This document shows positions 8,048 through 16,733 of a DNA stretch of 47,293 nucleotides, piece after piece. The translations under genes and the position numbers were made by a program. Position 1 is the stretch's first letter, and each line of letters starts with the position of its first letter. The DNA is taken from assembly GCF_003205615.1 (NCBI RefSeq), contig NZ_PYBV01000038.1, positions 53,936-101,228 of the forward strand, read 5' to 3'. The notes under the pieces are model-generated. The model searched no databases and was not told the origin of the DNA. It saw nothing but the letters and a program-made list of their open reading frames with translations. The stretch comes from Micromonospora arborensis (GTDB lineage: Bacteria; Actinomycetota; Actinomycetes; Mycobacteriales; Micromonosporaceae).

Positions 8048-8444
8048 CCTGGGCACGCGGCCGATCGCCGCCGGGGACGTACCCGCCGACCGGCGACGCG
8101 GCGGTGAACTGCGGGTGCTGCTCGGCCCCCGCACCGTCGGCAGCACCTCGGGCTTCCTCGGGGTGGCCGCCCTCGCACCGGGGGAGCGGATCGCTGAGCA
8201 CTACCACCCCTACAGCGAGGAGTTCCTGTACGTGGTGCGCGGGGCGATCACCGTCGACCTGGACGACCAGCCGACGCTCCTGGCCGCCGGTGAGGCGCTG
8301 TTCGTGCCGGTGAACGTGCGGCACCGCCTGCGCAACACCGGCGTCGAACCGGCCGAGGTGGTCTTCCACCTCGGTCCGCTCGCCCCCCGCCCTGAGTTGG
8401 GGCACGTCGACACGGAACTCGTCGAGCAGCGGGGCGGGTCATGA
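8040..8444 (+). CDS. Cupin-fold protein (WhiE ORFII-like)
   Basis: This 134-residue protein is a single-domain cupin. The first metal-binding motif is visible as GERIAEHYHPYSEEFLYVVRG (about residues 48-68), with two His and a Glu in the expected pattern, followed by the second motif around PVNVRHRLRNTG. WhiE ORFII-type cupins are constant members of spore-pigment loci and are thought to help polyketide modification or cyclisation, though their exact chemistry is not settled. The gene overlaps the end of the ACP-aromatase gene by 8 bases, and its stop overlaps the KS-alpha ATG. Its presence is one of the stronger reasons to class this locus as spore-pigment type rather than a soluble antibiotic. 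Confidence 0.9.
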   Translation: MSDLGTRPIAAGDVPADRRRGGELRVLLGPRTVGSTSGFLGVAALAPGERIAEHYHPYSEEFLYVVRGAITVDLDDQPTLLAAGEALFVPVNVRHRLRNTGVEPAEVVFHLGPLAPRPELGHVDTELVEQRGGS

Positions 8445-9715
8445 CTGGGCGCCGCACGGTGGTGACCGGGGTCGGGGTGGTCGCCCCCGGCGGCGCCAGC
8501 CGGGACCGGTTCTGGAAGACCATCACCGAGGGGCGGACCGCCACCCGGCGGATCAGCTTCTTCGACCCGTCGGCGTTCCGTTCGCAGATCGCCGCCGAGT
8601 GCGACTTCGACCCGATCGCCGCGGGGCTCACCGAGGCCGAACGACGCCGGGCCGACCGGTACGTGCAGTTCGCGCTGGCCTGTTCCGCCGAGGCCGTCGC
8701 CGACGCCGGGTTGGTGCTCACCGACGCCGAGCGGGACCGGGCCGGGGTGGTGCTCGGCACCGCCGTGGGCGGCACGATGGCGCTGGAGCAGGAGTACGTC
8801 ACCGTCAGCGAGCACGGCCGGCGTTGGCTGGTCGACGGTGCGCGCGGTGGCCCGTACCTCTATCAGGCGCTGGTGCCCAGCAGCCTCGCCGCCGACGTGG
8901 CCTGCCGACATGGGCTGCACGGCCCGGCGCAGGTGGTGTCCACCGGCTGCACCTCCGGCATCGACGCCATCGGCTACGCCCATCAGATGATCGTGGACGG
9001 TGAGGCGGACGTGATGCTGGCCGGCGCGGCCGACTCGCCGATCTCGCCGGTCACCGTCGCCTCGTTCGACGCGATCAAGGCGACCAGCCCGGACAACGAC
9101 GACCCGGCGCACGCCTCCCGCCCGTTCGACGCCGACCGGCACGGGTTCGTGCTGGCCGAGGGCGGGGCGGTGCTGGTGTTGGAGGAGGCCGGGCACGCCC
9201 GCCGGCGGGGCGCGCACATCTACTGCGAGGTGGCCGGCTACGCCAGCCGCAGCAACGGTTACCACATGACCGGGCTGCGCCCGGACGGCCTGGAGATGAG
9301 CCTTGCCGTCACGGACGCGCTCAAGCAGGGGCGGATCCTTCCCGAGCAGGTCTCCTACATCAGCGCGCACGGCTCGGGCACCCGGCAGAACGACCGGCAC
9401 GAGACGGCCGCGTTCAAACGGGCGCTGGGCCAGGCCGCCTACCGGGTACCGATCAGCTCGATCAAATCGATGGTCGGGCATTCGCTCGGCGCGATCGGGT
9501 CGATCGAGATGGCCGCCTGCGCGCTGGCCATCGAGTTCGGTGTGGTGCCGCCGACGGCGAACTGGAGCACCCGGGACCCCGAGTGCGACCTGGACTACGT
9601 TCCGAACGAGGCACGGGAGGTCCCCGTGGACGTCGCGCTGTCGGTGGGCAGCGGGTTCGGTGGCTTCCAGTCGGCGATGGTGTTCCGCCGGCTGGCCGGG
9701 ACGGTGGCGGCGTGA
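8441..9715 (+). CDS. Type II PKS ketosynthase alpha subunit (KS-alpha)
   Basis: This 424-residue protein is the catalytic beta-ketoacyl synthase of a minimal type II PKS. The nucleophile is Cys170 in VSTGCTSGID, and the catalytic histidines are His310 (SAHGSGT) and His347 (VGHSLGA), so the triad is complete. It decarboxylates malonyl-ACP and condenses it onto the growing chain, working as a heterodimer with the CLF encoded next. Length and motif spacing match known KS-alpha proteins. The ATG overlaps the cupin stop, and the TGA overlaps the CLF GTG, the classic coupling that ensures equal amounts of the two subunits. Gene context and sequence style suggest the spore-pigment (whiE) clade, which a tree could confirm. 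Confidence 0.96.
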   Translation: MTGRRTVVTGVGVVAPGGASRDRFWKTITEGRTATRRISFFDPSAFRSQIAAECDFDPIAAGLTEAERRRADRYVQFALACSAEAVADAGLVLTDAERDRAGVVLGTAVGGTMALEQEYVTVSEHGRRWLVDGARGGPYLYQALVPSSLAADVACRHGLHGPAQVVSTGCTSGIDAIGYAHQMIVDGEADVMLAGAADSPISPVTVASFDAIKATSPDNDDPAHASRPFDADRHGFVLAEGGAVLVLEEAGHARRRGAHIYCEVAGYASRSNGYHMTGLRPDGLEMSLAVTDALKQGRILPEQVSYISAHGSGTRQNDRHETAAFKRALGQAAYRVPISSIKSMVGHSLGAIGSIEMAACALAIEFGVVPPTANWSTRDPECDLDYVPNEAREVPVDVALSVGSGFGGFQSAMVFRRLAGTVAA

Positions 9716-10980
9716 GCGCCAGTGCCGACGGCACCACCGCCCGGGCGGTGGTGACCGGCATCGGGGTGGTCGCGCCGAGCGGCATCGGCGCGGACGCGCA
9801 CTGGCGTACGGTGCTGGCCGGCACCCGCCGGACCGGGCCGATCACGCTGTTCGACCCGTCCGGCTACCCGACCCGGCACGGCGGGGAGGTGCCCGGCTTC
9901 ACCGCCGACTCCTACGCCGACAGTCGACAGTTGGTGCAGACCGACCGGTGGACACACCTCGGGTTCGCCGCCACCCGGCTGGCGTTGGCCGACGCGGGCC
10001 TGCCCGACCGGGCCCCCGACCCGTACGGCTACGCGGTGACCCTGGCCAGCTCGTCCGGGGGAAACCTGTTCGGCCAGCGGGAGCTGCAACGGCTCTGGGG
10101 TGGGTCGTCGCGGACGGTCGGGGCGTACCAGTCGATCGCCTGGTTCTACGCGGCCAGCGTCGGTCAGCTCTCCATCCACCACCAGTTCAAGGGGCCGAGC
10201 GGGGTGCTGGTCGCGGAGGCGGCCGGCGGGCTGGACAGCCTCGCCCACGCCGCCCGCGCGATCCGTCGGGGCACGCCGGTGGTGATCGCCGGGGCCACCG
10301 AGTGCCCGCTCAGCCCGTACGCGCTGGCCTGCCAGTTGCGCTCCGGGCTGCTCAGCGACGTCTCCGATCCGGAGCGGGCGTACCGGCCGTTCGACGCCAC
10401 GGCCAGCGGCTACCTGCCGGCCGAGGGGGGAGCGGTGTTCGTGGTGGAGGAGCTGGGGCACGCGTTGGCCCGGGGCGCCCGCGTCTACGGTGAGGTGAGC
10501 GGTTGGGGCTCCACCCACGACGCCGCGCACACCACGGCGGACAGTGCCGGCGACCCGGCCCAGTACGCGCGGGCGATGCGGCTGGCCCTGGACCGGGCCG
10601 GCGTCGCGGCGGCCGGGATCGACGTGGTGCTGCCCGACGCCCTCGGCGTGCGCCGCTACGACCGCAGCGAGGCCGAGGCGCTGCGGGCCGTCTTCGCCGA
10701 CCGGCCGCCTCCGGTGACCACGCAGAAGCCGCTGACCGGGCGGGCGTACCAGGGCGGGTCGGCGTTGGACGTGGCCACCGCGCTGCTCGCCTTCGCGCAC
10801 GACACGCTGCCCGCGTCCGCCGGACCGGACGAGGTTGCCGAGGGGTGTGAGCTGGACTTCCTGCGCGAGCACCGGCAGCCGCGGAGCAGGCTAGCGCTGG
10901 TCTGCGCGCGGGGCTTCGACGGGTTCAACAGTGCGCTGGTCCTGCGCGGGTCGGTGCCGATGAGGGGAGAGACGCCATGA
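9712..10980 (+). CDS. Type II PKS chain-length factor (KS-beta)
   Basis: This 422-residue protein is the KS-beta partner. Lined up with KS-alpha, the position of the nucleophilic cysteine (170) is alanine in LVAEAAGGLD, and the region around the first catalytic histidine reads LPDALGV, so it cannot act as a condensing enzyme. CLFs set polyketide chain length at the dimer interface. Most CLFs carry glutamine at the cysteine position (VAEQAGG), which has been linked to malonyl-ACP decarboxylation; the alanine here is unusual. The GTG at 9712 overlaps the KS-alpha stop. No ketoreductase gene is found nearby, so the product is probably an unreduced aromatic polyketide. Confidence 0.95.
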   Translation: MSASADGTTARAVVTGIGVVAPSGIGADAHWRTVLAGTRRTGPITLFDPSGYPTRHGGEVPGFTADSYADSRQLVQTDRWTHLGFAATRLALADAGLPDRAPDPYGYAVTLASSSGGNLFGQRELQRLWGGSSRTVGAYQSIAWFYAASVGQLSIHHQFKGPSGVLVAEAAGGLDSLAHAARAIRRGTPVVIAGATECPLSPYALACQLRSGLLSDVSDPERAYRPFDATASGYLPAEGGAVFVVEELGHALARGARVYGEVSGWGSTHDAAHTTADSAGDPAQYARAMRLALDRAGVAAAGIDVVLPDALGVRRYDRSEAEALRAVFADRPPPVTTQKPLTGRAYQGGSALDVATALLAFAHDTLPASAGPDEVAEGCELDFLREHRQPRSRLALVCARGFDGFNSALVLRGSVPMRGETP

Positions 10981-11300
10981 GCGATCAGCGGGCCCGGGTG
11001 GTGTTCCTGGTACGGGTGCCGGTGCCGCGCACCGAACAGTTCCTCGCCGCGTACGAGGAGGTGCGGCACCTGGTCGCCGACGGGGTGCCGGGACACGTGG
11101 TCGACCAGGTGTGCCGCTCGTCGACCGACCCCGAGCAGTGGTTGATCACCAGCGAGTGGGCGAGCCTGGCCGACTTCGAGGCCTGGGAACGCACCCCGGA
11201 GCACCGGGACCTGGTGCGCCCGATGCGGGAGTGCTTCACCGACGCCCGCTCGCTGCGTTTCCACATCCACGCCCAGACGCCGGCCTTCGCGGCGGGCTGA
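10977..11300 (+). CDS. Antibiotic biosynthesis monooxygenase (ABM) domain protein (WhiE ORFI-like)
   Basis: This 107-residue protein has the fold pattern of cofactor-independent ABM-type quinone-forming monooxygenases: a strand VVFLVRVPV, a helix EQFLAAYEEVRH, then WLITSEWASLADFEAWERTPEHRDL, the typical ABM central block. Relatives such as ActVA-Orf6 oxidise phenolic polyketides to quinones, and a protein of this kind is part of whiE-type loci. The ATG overlaps the CLF stop, so it is the last gene of the coupled operon. With the FAD hydroxylase it gives the locus two oxygenases, consistent with a dark quinonoid pigment. The family call is firm; the reaction is inferred. Confidence 0.85.
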   Translation: MSDQRARVVFLVRVPVPRTEQFLAAYEEVRHLVADGVPGHVVDQVCRSSTDPEQWLITSEWASLADFEAWERTPEHRDLVRPMRECFTDARSLRFHIHAQTPAFAAG

Positions 11301-11346
11301 TCACGCTCACCAGCGGCGGATCCGGTCCGAACGCCAGCGCCGCGGC

Positions 11347-11373
11347 CGCTCCTGACCGTGGTGGCCAGGAGCG
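11347..11373. terminator. Hairpin between polyketide operon and convergent pseudoprotease gene
   Basis: An 8-bp perfect stem (CGCTCCTG / CAGGAGCG) with an 11-base loop lies 46 bases after the ABM stop and 13 bases after the end of the convergent gene. There is no T-run, as is common in actinomycetes. It could serve both directions. Confidence 0.55.
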
Positions 11374-11386
11374 ACCGCTGTGCTGC

Positions 11387-13321
11387 TCAGCTGTCGGTGA
11401 CCGTCGGCTGGCTGAACCAGCCGTGCAGGGTCACCACCAGGTGTACGGTGCCGCTGCTGACGTTCAGGATCCTGATCTGACCCGGCGTTGGATGGAAGCC
11501 GATGCGGCCCTCGGCCCGACTGACCTTGGTCACCAACATCGTTGTCCGGGCGTGGTGACCCGCGGTGAAGTTCGACACCGACGGGTTCGTCACGATCGGT
11601 CCGTCCGGGGTGGAGGCGTAGACCCCCCTGTCGGGCTCGACAGTGAGGAAGCCGCTGGTGGTCGGGCTTATCGTCGTGATCGAGATCAGAGCGCCGTCCA
11701 TCGCGTTCGGTGGAAGGCCGAGGACGTTGCCGAGGTTGAGGAACAGATCATCCTTCGCCTTGATAGGCGCCCCGCCGTTGGCCCGCGTGTCCACGACCTG
11801 GGTGGCCTGCGCGAGACGTAGATCCGCACCCAGGGTCGGGGACGCCGCGACGTAACCCTGCAGGGTGATGACCAGGTGCACGGCCGGGCCACGATTCACG
11901 AAGGTGACCTGGCCGGTCGAGGAGACCTTGACGGCGACACCCTGTGAGGTGATTCCGCTGGCGTAGTCCAGCACGCTGCTCGGGTCGGCAGTGCCGCCCG
12001 TCGGGGACGCGGTGAGGTAGCCGCCACCTGTCGCACCGACGACGGTCACCTCGAGCAGCGCGTTGCTGGCGCCGGCCGGGATGCCGTATTCCCCGGTCAG
12101 CGTGAACGTGCGGCTGCCGCCGCTGGGGATCGTGCCGGTGGTGGTGCCGGTGCCGTTGCGGGTGTCGACCACGCGGGTGTGTGGCAGCGCGACGAGGCCG
12201 CCGCCACCGCTGTTCGTGAAGTAGCCGTGCACGTCGATCCGGACGTGCGTACTGTCGCCCTGGGAGTACACGGAGAGCTTGCCGTCAGGCCCCACCTTGA
12301 CCACCTGCGTGGTGGAGATCGTCTCACCGGCGGAGGCGTTGATCGAGGACGTGGTCGGCCGGGTCGAGCCGCTCGGGTAGACGATCAGGTAGGCGTTGGT
12401 GGTGGGGTTGATCGCCGTCACGTCCACCAGGACGGCGGTGACCGCGGTGGCCGGGACACCCGCGACCCCGAGCGCCTGGACGTCGGTCGTGCTGCCACCG
12501 GTGCGTGGGCCCGCGGGGGCGCCGACGCCGCTGCGAGTGTCCAGCAGGGCGCCGCCGGTGGGCAGCGCGACGTAGCTGTTGCGCGTGCTCTGGGCGATCC
12601 AGTCGCCGAGGTCGTCGACCCGGACCTCGGTGGCGGTGCGGCGGGTATCGGACTCGGCGAGACAGCCGCCCTGCCAGGAGCGGTCGTGCAGGGCGACCAG
12701 TTGCGGCGCGCCCGAGCCGGCCCGCACCAGCGGACCGCCGGCGTCACCCTTGCAGAGGCTGGTGGCGTTGTCGGTGCCGTCGATGGTCAGGGTCTGGCCG
12801 GTGACGGCGGAGACCGCGAACGCGCCCGCGTGCAGCTTGTCGGGAACCCATTCGGTGGCGGTACGGCCGAAGCCGGCGGCCATGAGCTGCTCGCCTACTG
12901 TCGCGGCGGCGCCGAGAGCGATCGGCGTGACACCCTTCGCCGGCCGATCGAGTTGCGCGAGCACCACGTTGCGGGAGGGGTGCGGCACCAGCGAGGTGAC
13001 GCTCACAACGTGGCCGTCCGTGGAGGTCAGATCCGTGCGACCGACCGTGACGGTCGTCGGGCGGGTCGGCGGGCCAGCCACGACGGGTTGGCCCTCGTTG
13101 GTAAGGCAGCTGGTGGTCGTGATCACCCAGGTGGGGTCGACCAGGGCCGCGGAACAGGCCCCGAGGTCGTTCTGGATTTTGGCGGTGAACAGATAGGTGC
13201 CCGCGGGCACCGGGCTGACACCGCTCACCGCCTGTGCGGTGGCGCTGATGATCGTGCTCGCGGCGACGACGACGGCCACAAACGCCGAGCCCTTCGCCAG
13301 GCGACTGTGGGTTGTACGCAT
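11387..13321 (-). CDS. Secreted S1-family (trypsin-like) pseudoprotease with C-terminal repeat domains
   Basis: This 644-residue protein starts with a signal peptide (residues 1-31, ending about ATAQA). Residues 35-235 follow the trypsin fold, but all three catalytic positions are changed: the His motif (normally TAAHC) reads TTTSC with Ser71, the Asp position (DIALL) reads NVVLA with Asn118, and the Ser motif (GDSGGP) reads GDAGGP with Ala194. It should therefore be proteolytically dead and act by binding. Residues 245-640 hold three related beta-rich repeats of about 130 residues, each opening with a DTR motif (LLDTRSG, VVDTRNG, VVDTRAN). I chose the ATG at 13321 over longer in-frame readings because the signal peptide begins there and AAGAGGAG precedes it. 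Confidence 0.85.
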   Translation of the reverse strand: MRTTHSRLAKGSAFVAVVVAASTIISATAQAVSGVSPVPAGTYLFTAKIQNDLGACSAALVDPTWVITTTSCLTNEGQPVVAGPPTRPTTVTVGRTDLTSTDGHVVSVTSLVPHPSRNVVLAQLDRPAKGVTPIALGAAATVGEQLMAAGFGRTATEWVPDKLHAGAFAVSAVTGQTLTIDGTDNATSLCKGDAGGPLVRAGSGAPQLVALHDRSWQGGCLAESDTRRTATEVRVDDLGDWIAQSTRNSYVALPTGGALLDTRSGVGAPAGPRTGGSTTDVQALGVAGVPATAVTAVLVDVTAINPTTNAYLIVYPSGSTRPTTSSINASAGETISTTQVVKVGPDGKLSVYSQGDSTHVRIDVHGYFTNSGGGGLVALPHTRVVDTRNGTGTTTGTIPSGGSRTFTLTGEYGIPAGASNALLEVTVVGATGGGYLTASPTGGTADPSSVLDYASGITSQGVAVKVSSTGQVTFVNRGPAVHLVITLQGYVAASPTLGADLRLAQATQVVDTRANGGAPIKAKDDLFLNLGNVLGLPPNAMDGALISITTISPTTSGFLTVEPDRGVYASTPDGPIVTNPSVSNFTAGHHARTTMLVTKVSRAEGRIGFHPTPGQIRILNVSSGTVHLVVTLHGWFSQPTVTDS

Positions 13322-13451
13322 GCTCCTCTTTCCGGTCAGCCTTGTGCTGGCAGACCCCCCGTCAGGTCGTGGAGACCGCCCCGTCGGGACGACGATAGCG
13401 GCTGGCGTCGCCGCCCGTGGTCCCATCGACGGTCCGTTGTGGACGGTGCGA

Positions 13452-14391
13452 TCAGGCGGTCAGGCGTACCTCGGCGAGATAGACGCACGTCCGCTCCTCG
13501 TGAGAGGAGTAGTAGCTGACCCAGAGCAGATCGTCGTGCCAGACCAGTCCCGGATAGCTGGTGTCACCGCCGGAGGGCAGCGTGACCAGTTCGGTCAGCT
13601 CGCCCCGCTCCGGGTCGACGGCGCAGATCGCGGTGGCGTACCTCGCCGTCGAGCAGCCGCACCCCGGCCAGCAGGCGCCCGTCCGGCAGCCGGAGCAGCG
13701 CCGGGCCGCCCACCTGGACGCCCAGGTCGGTCCACCGCCATTCCCGGTACGGCGGTCGGGCCCGGCCGAGCTGCGCGCTGGCGTCGTCACCGTCGCGGCG
13801 CAGCAGGCAGTACGCGGTGCCGTCCGGGTCGAAGACCAACCCGGACTCGTTGGGGTAGCCGCCCTCGAAGAGCGTCGGCACCCACGGCTCAAGGTCGACA
13901 CCGTCGCCACTGCGGTAGAGCCGGGCGAACCGTGGCTCGCGGGTGGCGTAGCCGACGCCGTACATCGTGTCGTTGTGCCAGGCCGCACGCCACACCCAGA
14001 CGCCCGGCTCGCCGACCGGGATCGGATCGCCCCAGTCGTACCCGTCCGCGGAAATCCAGGTCACCGTCTGGAACGTCTTGCTGGTCTCCCCGGTGGCCGC
14101 CGCCGCCAGGAGTTGCAGCCGTCCGTCGGGCCGCGGAACGAAGCGCGGGTCGCGCAGGTCGGCCCCGGCCCACCGCACCTCGGCAGCCGACCGCCAGGAC
14201 CGGCCGTCGCCCGAGGTCAGCACCCGGATCACACCGTCCTCGGAGAGGTGGGTCCGCGCCGCACGGAAGGCACAGAACCAGCTCCCGGCGTACCGAACGA
14301 GGTCGGTGAAGGCGCTGTGCGGCGCGCTGTCGCCGATCCGTCGCACGGCGGTGACCTCGGCGGCGAGGCGACGGGTGGGTGACGACGTCAT
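13452..14391 (-). pseudogene. Sialidase/BNR-like glycosidase gene interrupted by a frameshift
   Basis: The reading frame from the ATG at 14391 (AGGAGG nine bases upstream) gives a protein with sialidase-superfamily features: repeated Ser/Asp-box-like motifs (SGDGRSW, SADGYDW, SGDGVDL) and RDPRFVPRPDGR. Near 13640 the homologous sequence moves to another frame: the first frame ends in an arginine-rich run, while the second carries a sensible C-terminus (ATAICAVDPERGEL, then LWVSYYSSHEERT and YLAEVRL), typical of exo-sialidase-like proteins. Removing one base after LLDG would rejoin the frames. Either the gene is broken or the sequence has a one-base error. No signal peptide is seen. Substrate specificity cannot be judged. 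Confidence 0.75.
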
Positions 14392-14467
14392 GCGCGGCGG
14401 CCTCCTGGGCACGAAGGAGCAGGACGACGGCCGAGGCTAGCCGGCCCGGCCGATGCCCACCCGACTG

Positions 14468-15388
14468 TCAGGCGAACGGGCGGCGAACGAGCAGTTCGCC
14501 GAGCACGTGCCGGGCCTCGGCGGCCTTGGCCGGCTCCGGATTGTCCAGGGTGATCAGCGCCTTCCACAGTGCCCAGCCGCGCCCCCGGGCCCAGGTGATG
14601 TCGTCGAGGCCGAGCGCGTCGTGGAATGCCGCCCGGCTGGGTCCGTGCAGCAGGGTCCAGGCGAGGACGGTGTCGCAGGCGGGATCGCCGACGCCGCAGC
14701 AACCGAAGTCGATGACCGCGGCGAGCCGGCCGTCGCGGACCAACAGATTGCCGTACGCGACGTCGCCGTGGAACCAGACCGGCGGCCCGGAGAAGGTGGC
14801 GTCGAGGGCGGCCTGCCAGATGCTCGTCACCGCGTCGACGGGTAGCCGGTCCCGGTGCGTCTCGATCGCCGCCCGGGTTTCCGCATCGTAGGTGGACAGT
14901 GGGCCGCCCCGCCAGGCGCTGTGCGCGCCAGCCGCCGGGGCGTCACTGGTGTCGACCGCCCGCAGGGCGCGCAGGAAGGCGGCGAGATCGGTGGCGAACC
15001 TGGTCAGATCGTCGATCCGCTCGGCGCGGGCGGTCCGCCCGTCGATCCACCGGTAGACCGACCACGGGTACGGGTAGCCGCCGTCGGCCCGTCCGTACGC
15101 CAGCGGGGTCGGCACCTCCAGGGGCAGTCGCGGGCCGAGCACCGGCAGCCAACGCTGCTCCTTGTCGACCTGAAGGGCATACCCCGCGCCGCTGGGCAGC
15201 CGCACGCTCATCGTGTCGCCCAGGTGGAAGGTGCGGTTGTCCCAGCCGCCCACCTCGACGGGGCGGATCGGCAGGTGTGCCCACCGGGGGAACTGCTCGG
15301 CCACCAGGCGCCGCACCAGGGCCACATCGATCCGATCGGCACCGAAGTCGTTGCTGCCGGTCACGTCGGAAAGAGGCTGCGCACTCAT
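14468..15388 (-). CDS. APH-family phosphotransferase
   Basis: This 306-residue protein is an aminoglycoside phosphotransferase/choline-kinase-fold enzyme. The catalytic loop is FHGDVAYGNLLV (His, Asp and Asn in the Brenner motif), followed by the metal-binding DFG in AVIDFGCCGVGDPACD. The N-terminal lobe has GGWDNRTFHLG. I chose the ATG at 15388 because the conserved region starts soon after and longer N-termini are arginine/glycine-rich; the ribosome binding site is weak. Family members phosphorylate aminoglycosides, macrolides or small metabolites, and the substrate cannot be deduced. It stands alone between the broken sialidase gene and a divergent oxidase. Confidence 0.85.
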   Translation of the reverse strand: MSAQPLSDVTGSNDFGADRIDVALVRRLVAEQFPRWAHLPIRPVEVGGWDNRTFHLGDTMSVRLPSGAGYALQVDKEQRWLPVLGPRLPLEVPTPLAYGRADGGYPYPWSVYRWIDGRTARAERIDDLTRFATDLAAFLRALRAVDTSDAPAAGAHSAWRGGPLSTYDAETRAAIETHRDRLPVDAVTSIWQAALDATFSGPPVWFHGDVAYGNLLVRDGRLAAVIDFGCCGVGDPACDTVLAWTLLHGPSRAAFHDALGLDDITWARGRGWALWKALITLDNPEPAKAAEARHVLGELLVRRPFA

Positions 15389-15540
15389 CCGTCCGAGCCT
15401 GCGGGGGCCGCCCGGCGTCCCGCAACCGAATTCGCGCTTGATCACCTCGATTGACGCTCATCGTCGGCGGAGCTAGGTTTCTGAACCGTCGTCGGCGTGT
15501 AGACGGCCAGCAGACACGGGGGTGCGAGGTGGTTGAGCCG

Positions 15541-16620
15541 ATGCTGACCGACCGACCGGCGGTGTCGCTCGACGACTACACCGAGCGGGCCCGGGCGGTG
15601 CTGCCGCCGGACGTGTGGGACTACGTCGCGGGCGGCAGCGCGGCCGAGGTGACCCTGGCCGCCAACCGTCGCGGGCTGGACCGGGTCGCCGTGCTGCCCC
15701 GGGTGCTGCGCGGGGTGGGCGCCGTCGACCTCCGCACCCGGCTGCTCGGCCGCCCGTACGCCATGCCGGTCGGGGTGGCGCCGATGGCGTACCAGCGGCT
15801 GTTGCACCCGGACGGGGAGTTGGCGCTGGCGGCGGCGGCCGGCGCGGCCGGGGTGCCGTACGTGGCCAGCACACTGGCCAGCACACCGATCGAACAGATC
15901 ACCGGCGCGGGCGCGGAGGTCTGGTTCCAGCTCTACTGGCTGCGTGAACGCGCCATGGTCCGCGACCTGCTGGACCGGGCCGTCGCGGCGGGTTGCCGGG
16001 CACTGATGCTCACCGTGGACGTCCCGGTGCTCGGCCGCCACCCCCGGGACCTTCGCAACGCGTTCCGGCTGCCGGCCGACGTGGTCGCCGCGAATCTGCC
16101 GGACGGCCGCGACGCCCTGGCGCACGCCGGCGCACCGGGAGTGGCCGCGGTCGCCACGTCGTTCGCGCCGGCGCTGCGCTGGGCGGACCTTGCCTGGCTA
16201 CGGGAGCAGGTCGACCTGCCGCTGGTGGTCAAGGGCGTGCTGGACCCCCGCGACGCGGTCGAGGCGGTGCGGGTCGGCGCGGACGCGGTGGTCGTCTCCA
16301 ATCACGGCGGCCGGCAGCTCGACGGGGCGCCGGCCAGCATCACCATGCTGCCGGAGGTGCTCGACGCCGTCGGCGACCGGTGCCAGGTGCTGCTGGACAG
16401 CGGCGTCCGGGGCGGCACCGACGTGCTGCGGGCGCTCGCGCTGGGAGCAGCCGGGGTCCTGGTCGGCAGGCCGCTGCTCTGGGCGCTGGCCGTCGGCGGT
16501 CAACCCGCCGCGCGGGACGCGCTCGCCCTGCTCGCCGCGGAGCTGACCGACGCGTTGACCCTGGCCGGTTGTCCCGACCCGGCTGCGGCGGGGGACCTGC
16601 GTACGGTCGAGGTGCGTTGA
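15541..16620 (+). CDS. FMN-dependent 2-hydroxyacid oxidase/dehydrogenase
   Basis: This 359-residue protein belongs to the glycolate oxidase / lactate oxidase / lactate 2-monooxygenase family. Visible FMN and active-site elements are VGVAPMAYQRLLHP near 78-90, FQLYW at 129-133, LTVDVPVLGRHPRDLRN at 157-173, Lys231 (VVKGVL), the catalytic His255 with Arg258 in SNHGGRQLDG, and the phosphate-binding DSGVRGGTD plus GRPLLWALA. Such enzymes oxidise L-2-hydroxyacids to 2-oxoacids. The ATG at 15541 has GAGGTGG upstream; an in-frame GTG at 15529 is possible. No neighbouring gene indicates a pathway. Confidence 0.88.
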   Translation: MLTDRPAVSLDDYTERARAVLPPDVWDYVAGGSAAEVTLAANRRGLDRVAVLPRVLRGVGAVDLRTRLLGRPYAMPVGVAPMAYQRLLHPDGELALAAAAGAAGVPYVASTLASTPIEQITGAGAEVWFQLYWLRERAMVRDLLDRAVAAGCRALMLTVDVPVLGRHPRDLRNAFRLPADVVAANLPDGRDALAHAGAPGVAAVATSFAPALRWADLAWLREQVDLPLVVKGVLDPRDAVEAVRVGADAVVVSNHGGRQLDGAPASITMLPEVLDAVGDRCQVLLDSGVRGGTDVLRALALGAAGVLVGRPLLWALAVGGQPAARDALALLAAELTDALTLAGCPDPAAAGDLRTVEVR

Positions 16621-16733
16621 ACGGTGACCGTCCACGCTCGGCACCCCTTGTGGTTGACACACCGCGTTCACCGGATGGCAAAGGGCGACGGCCCGCGTAC
16701 CGCCGTCCTGGGTGGACGGTCATAATGGGCCGC

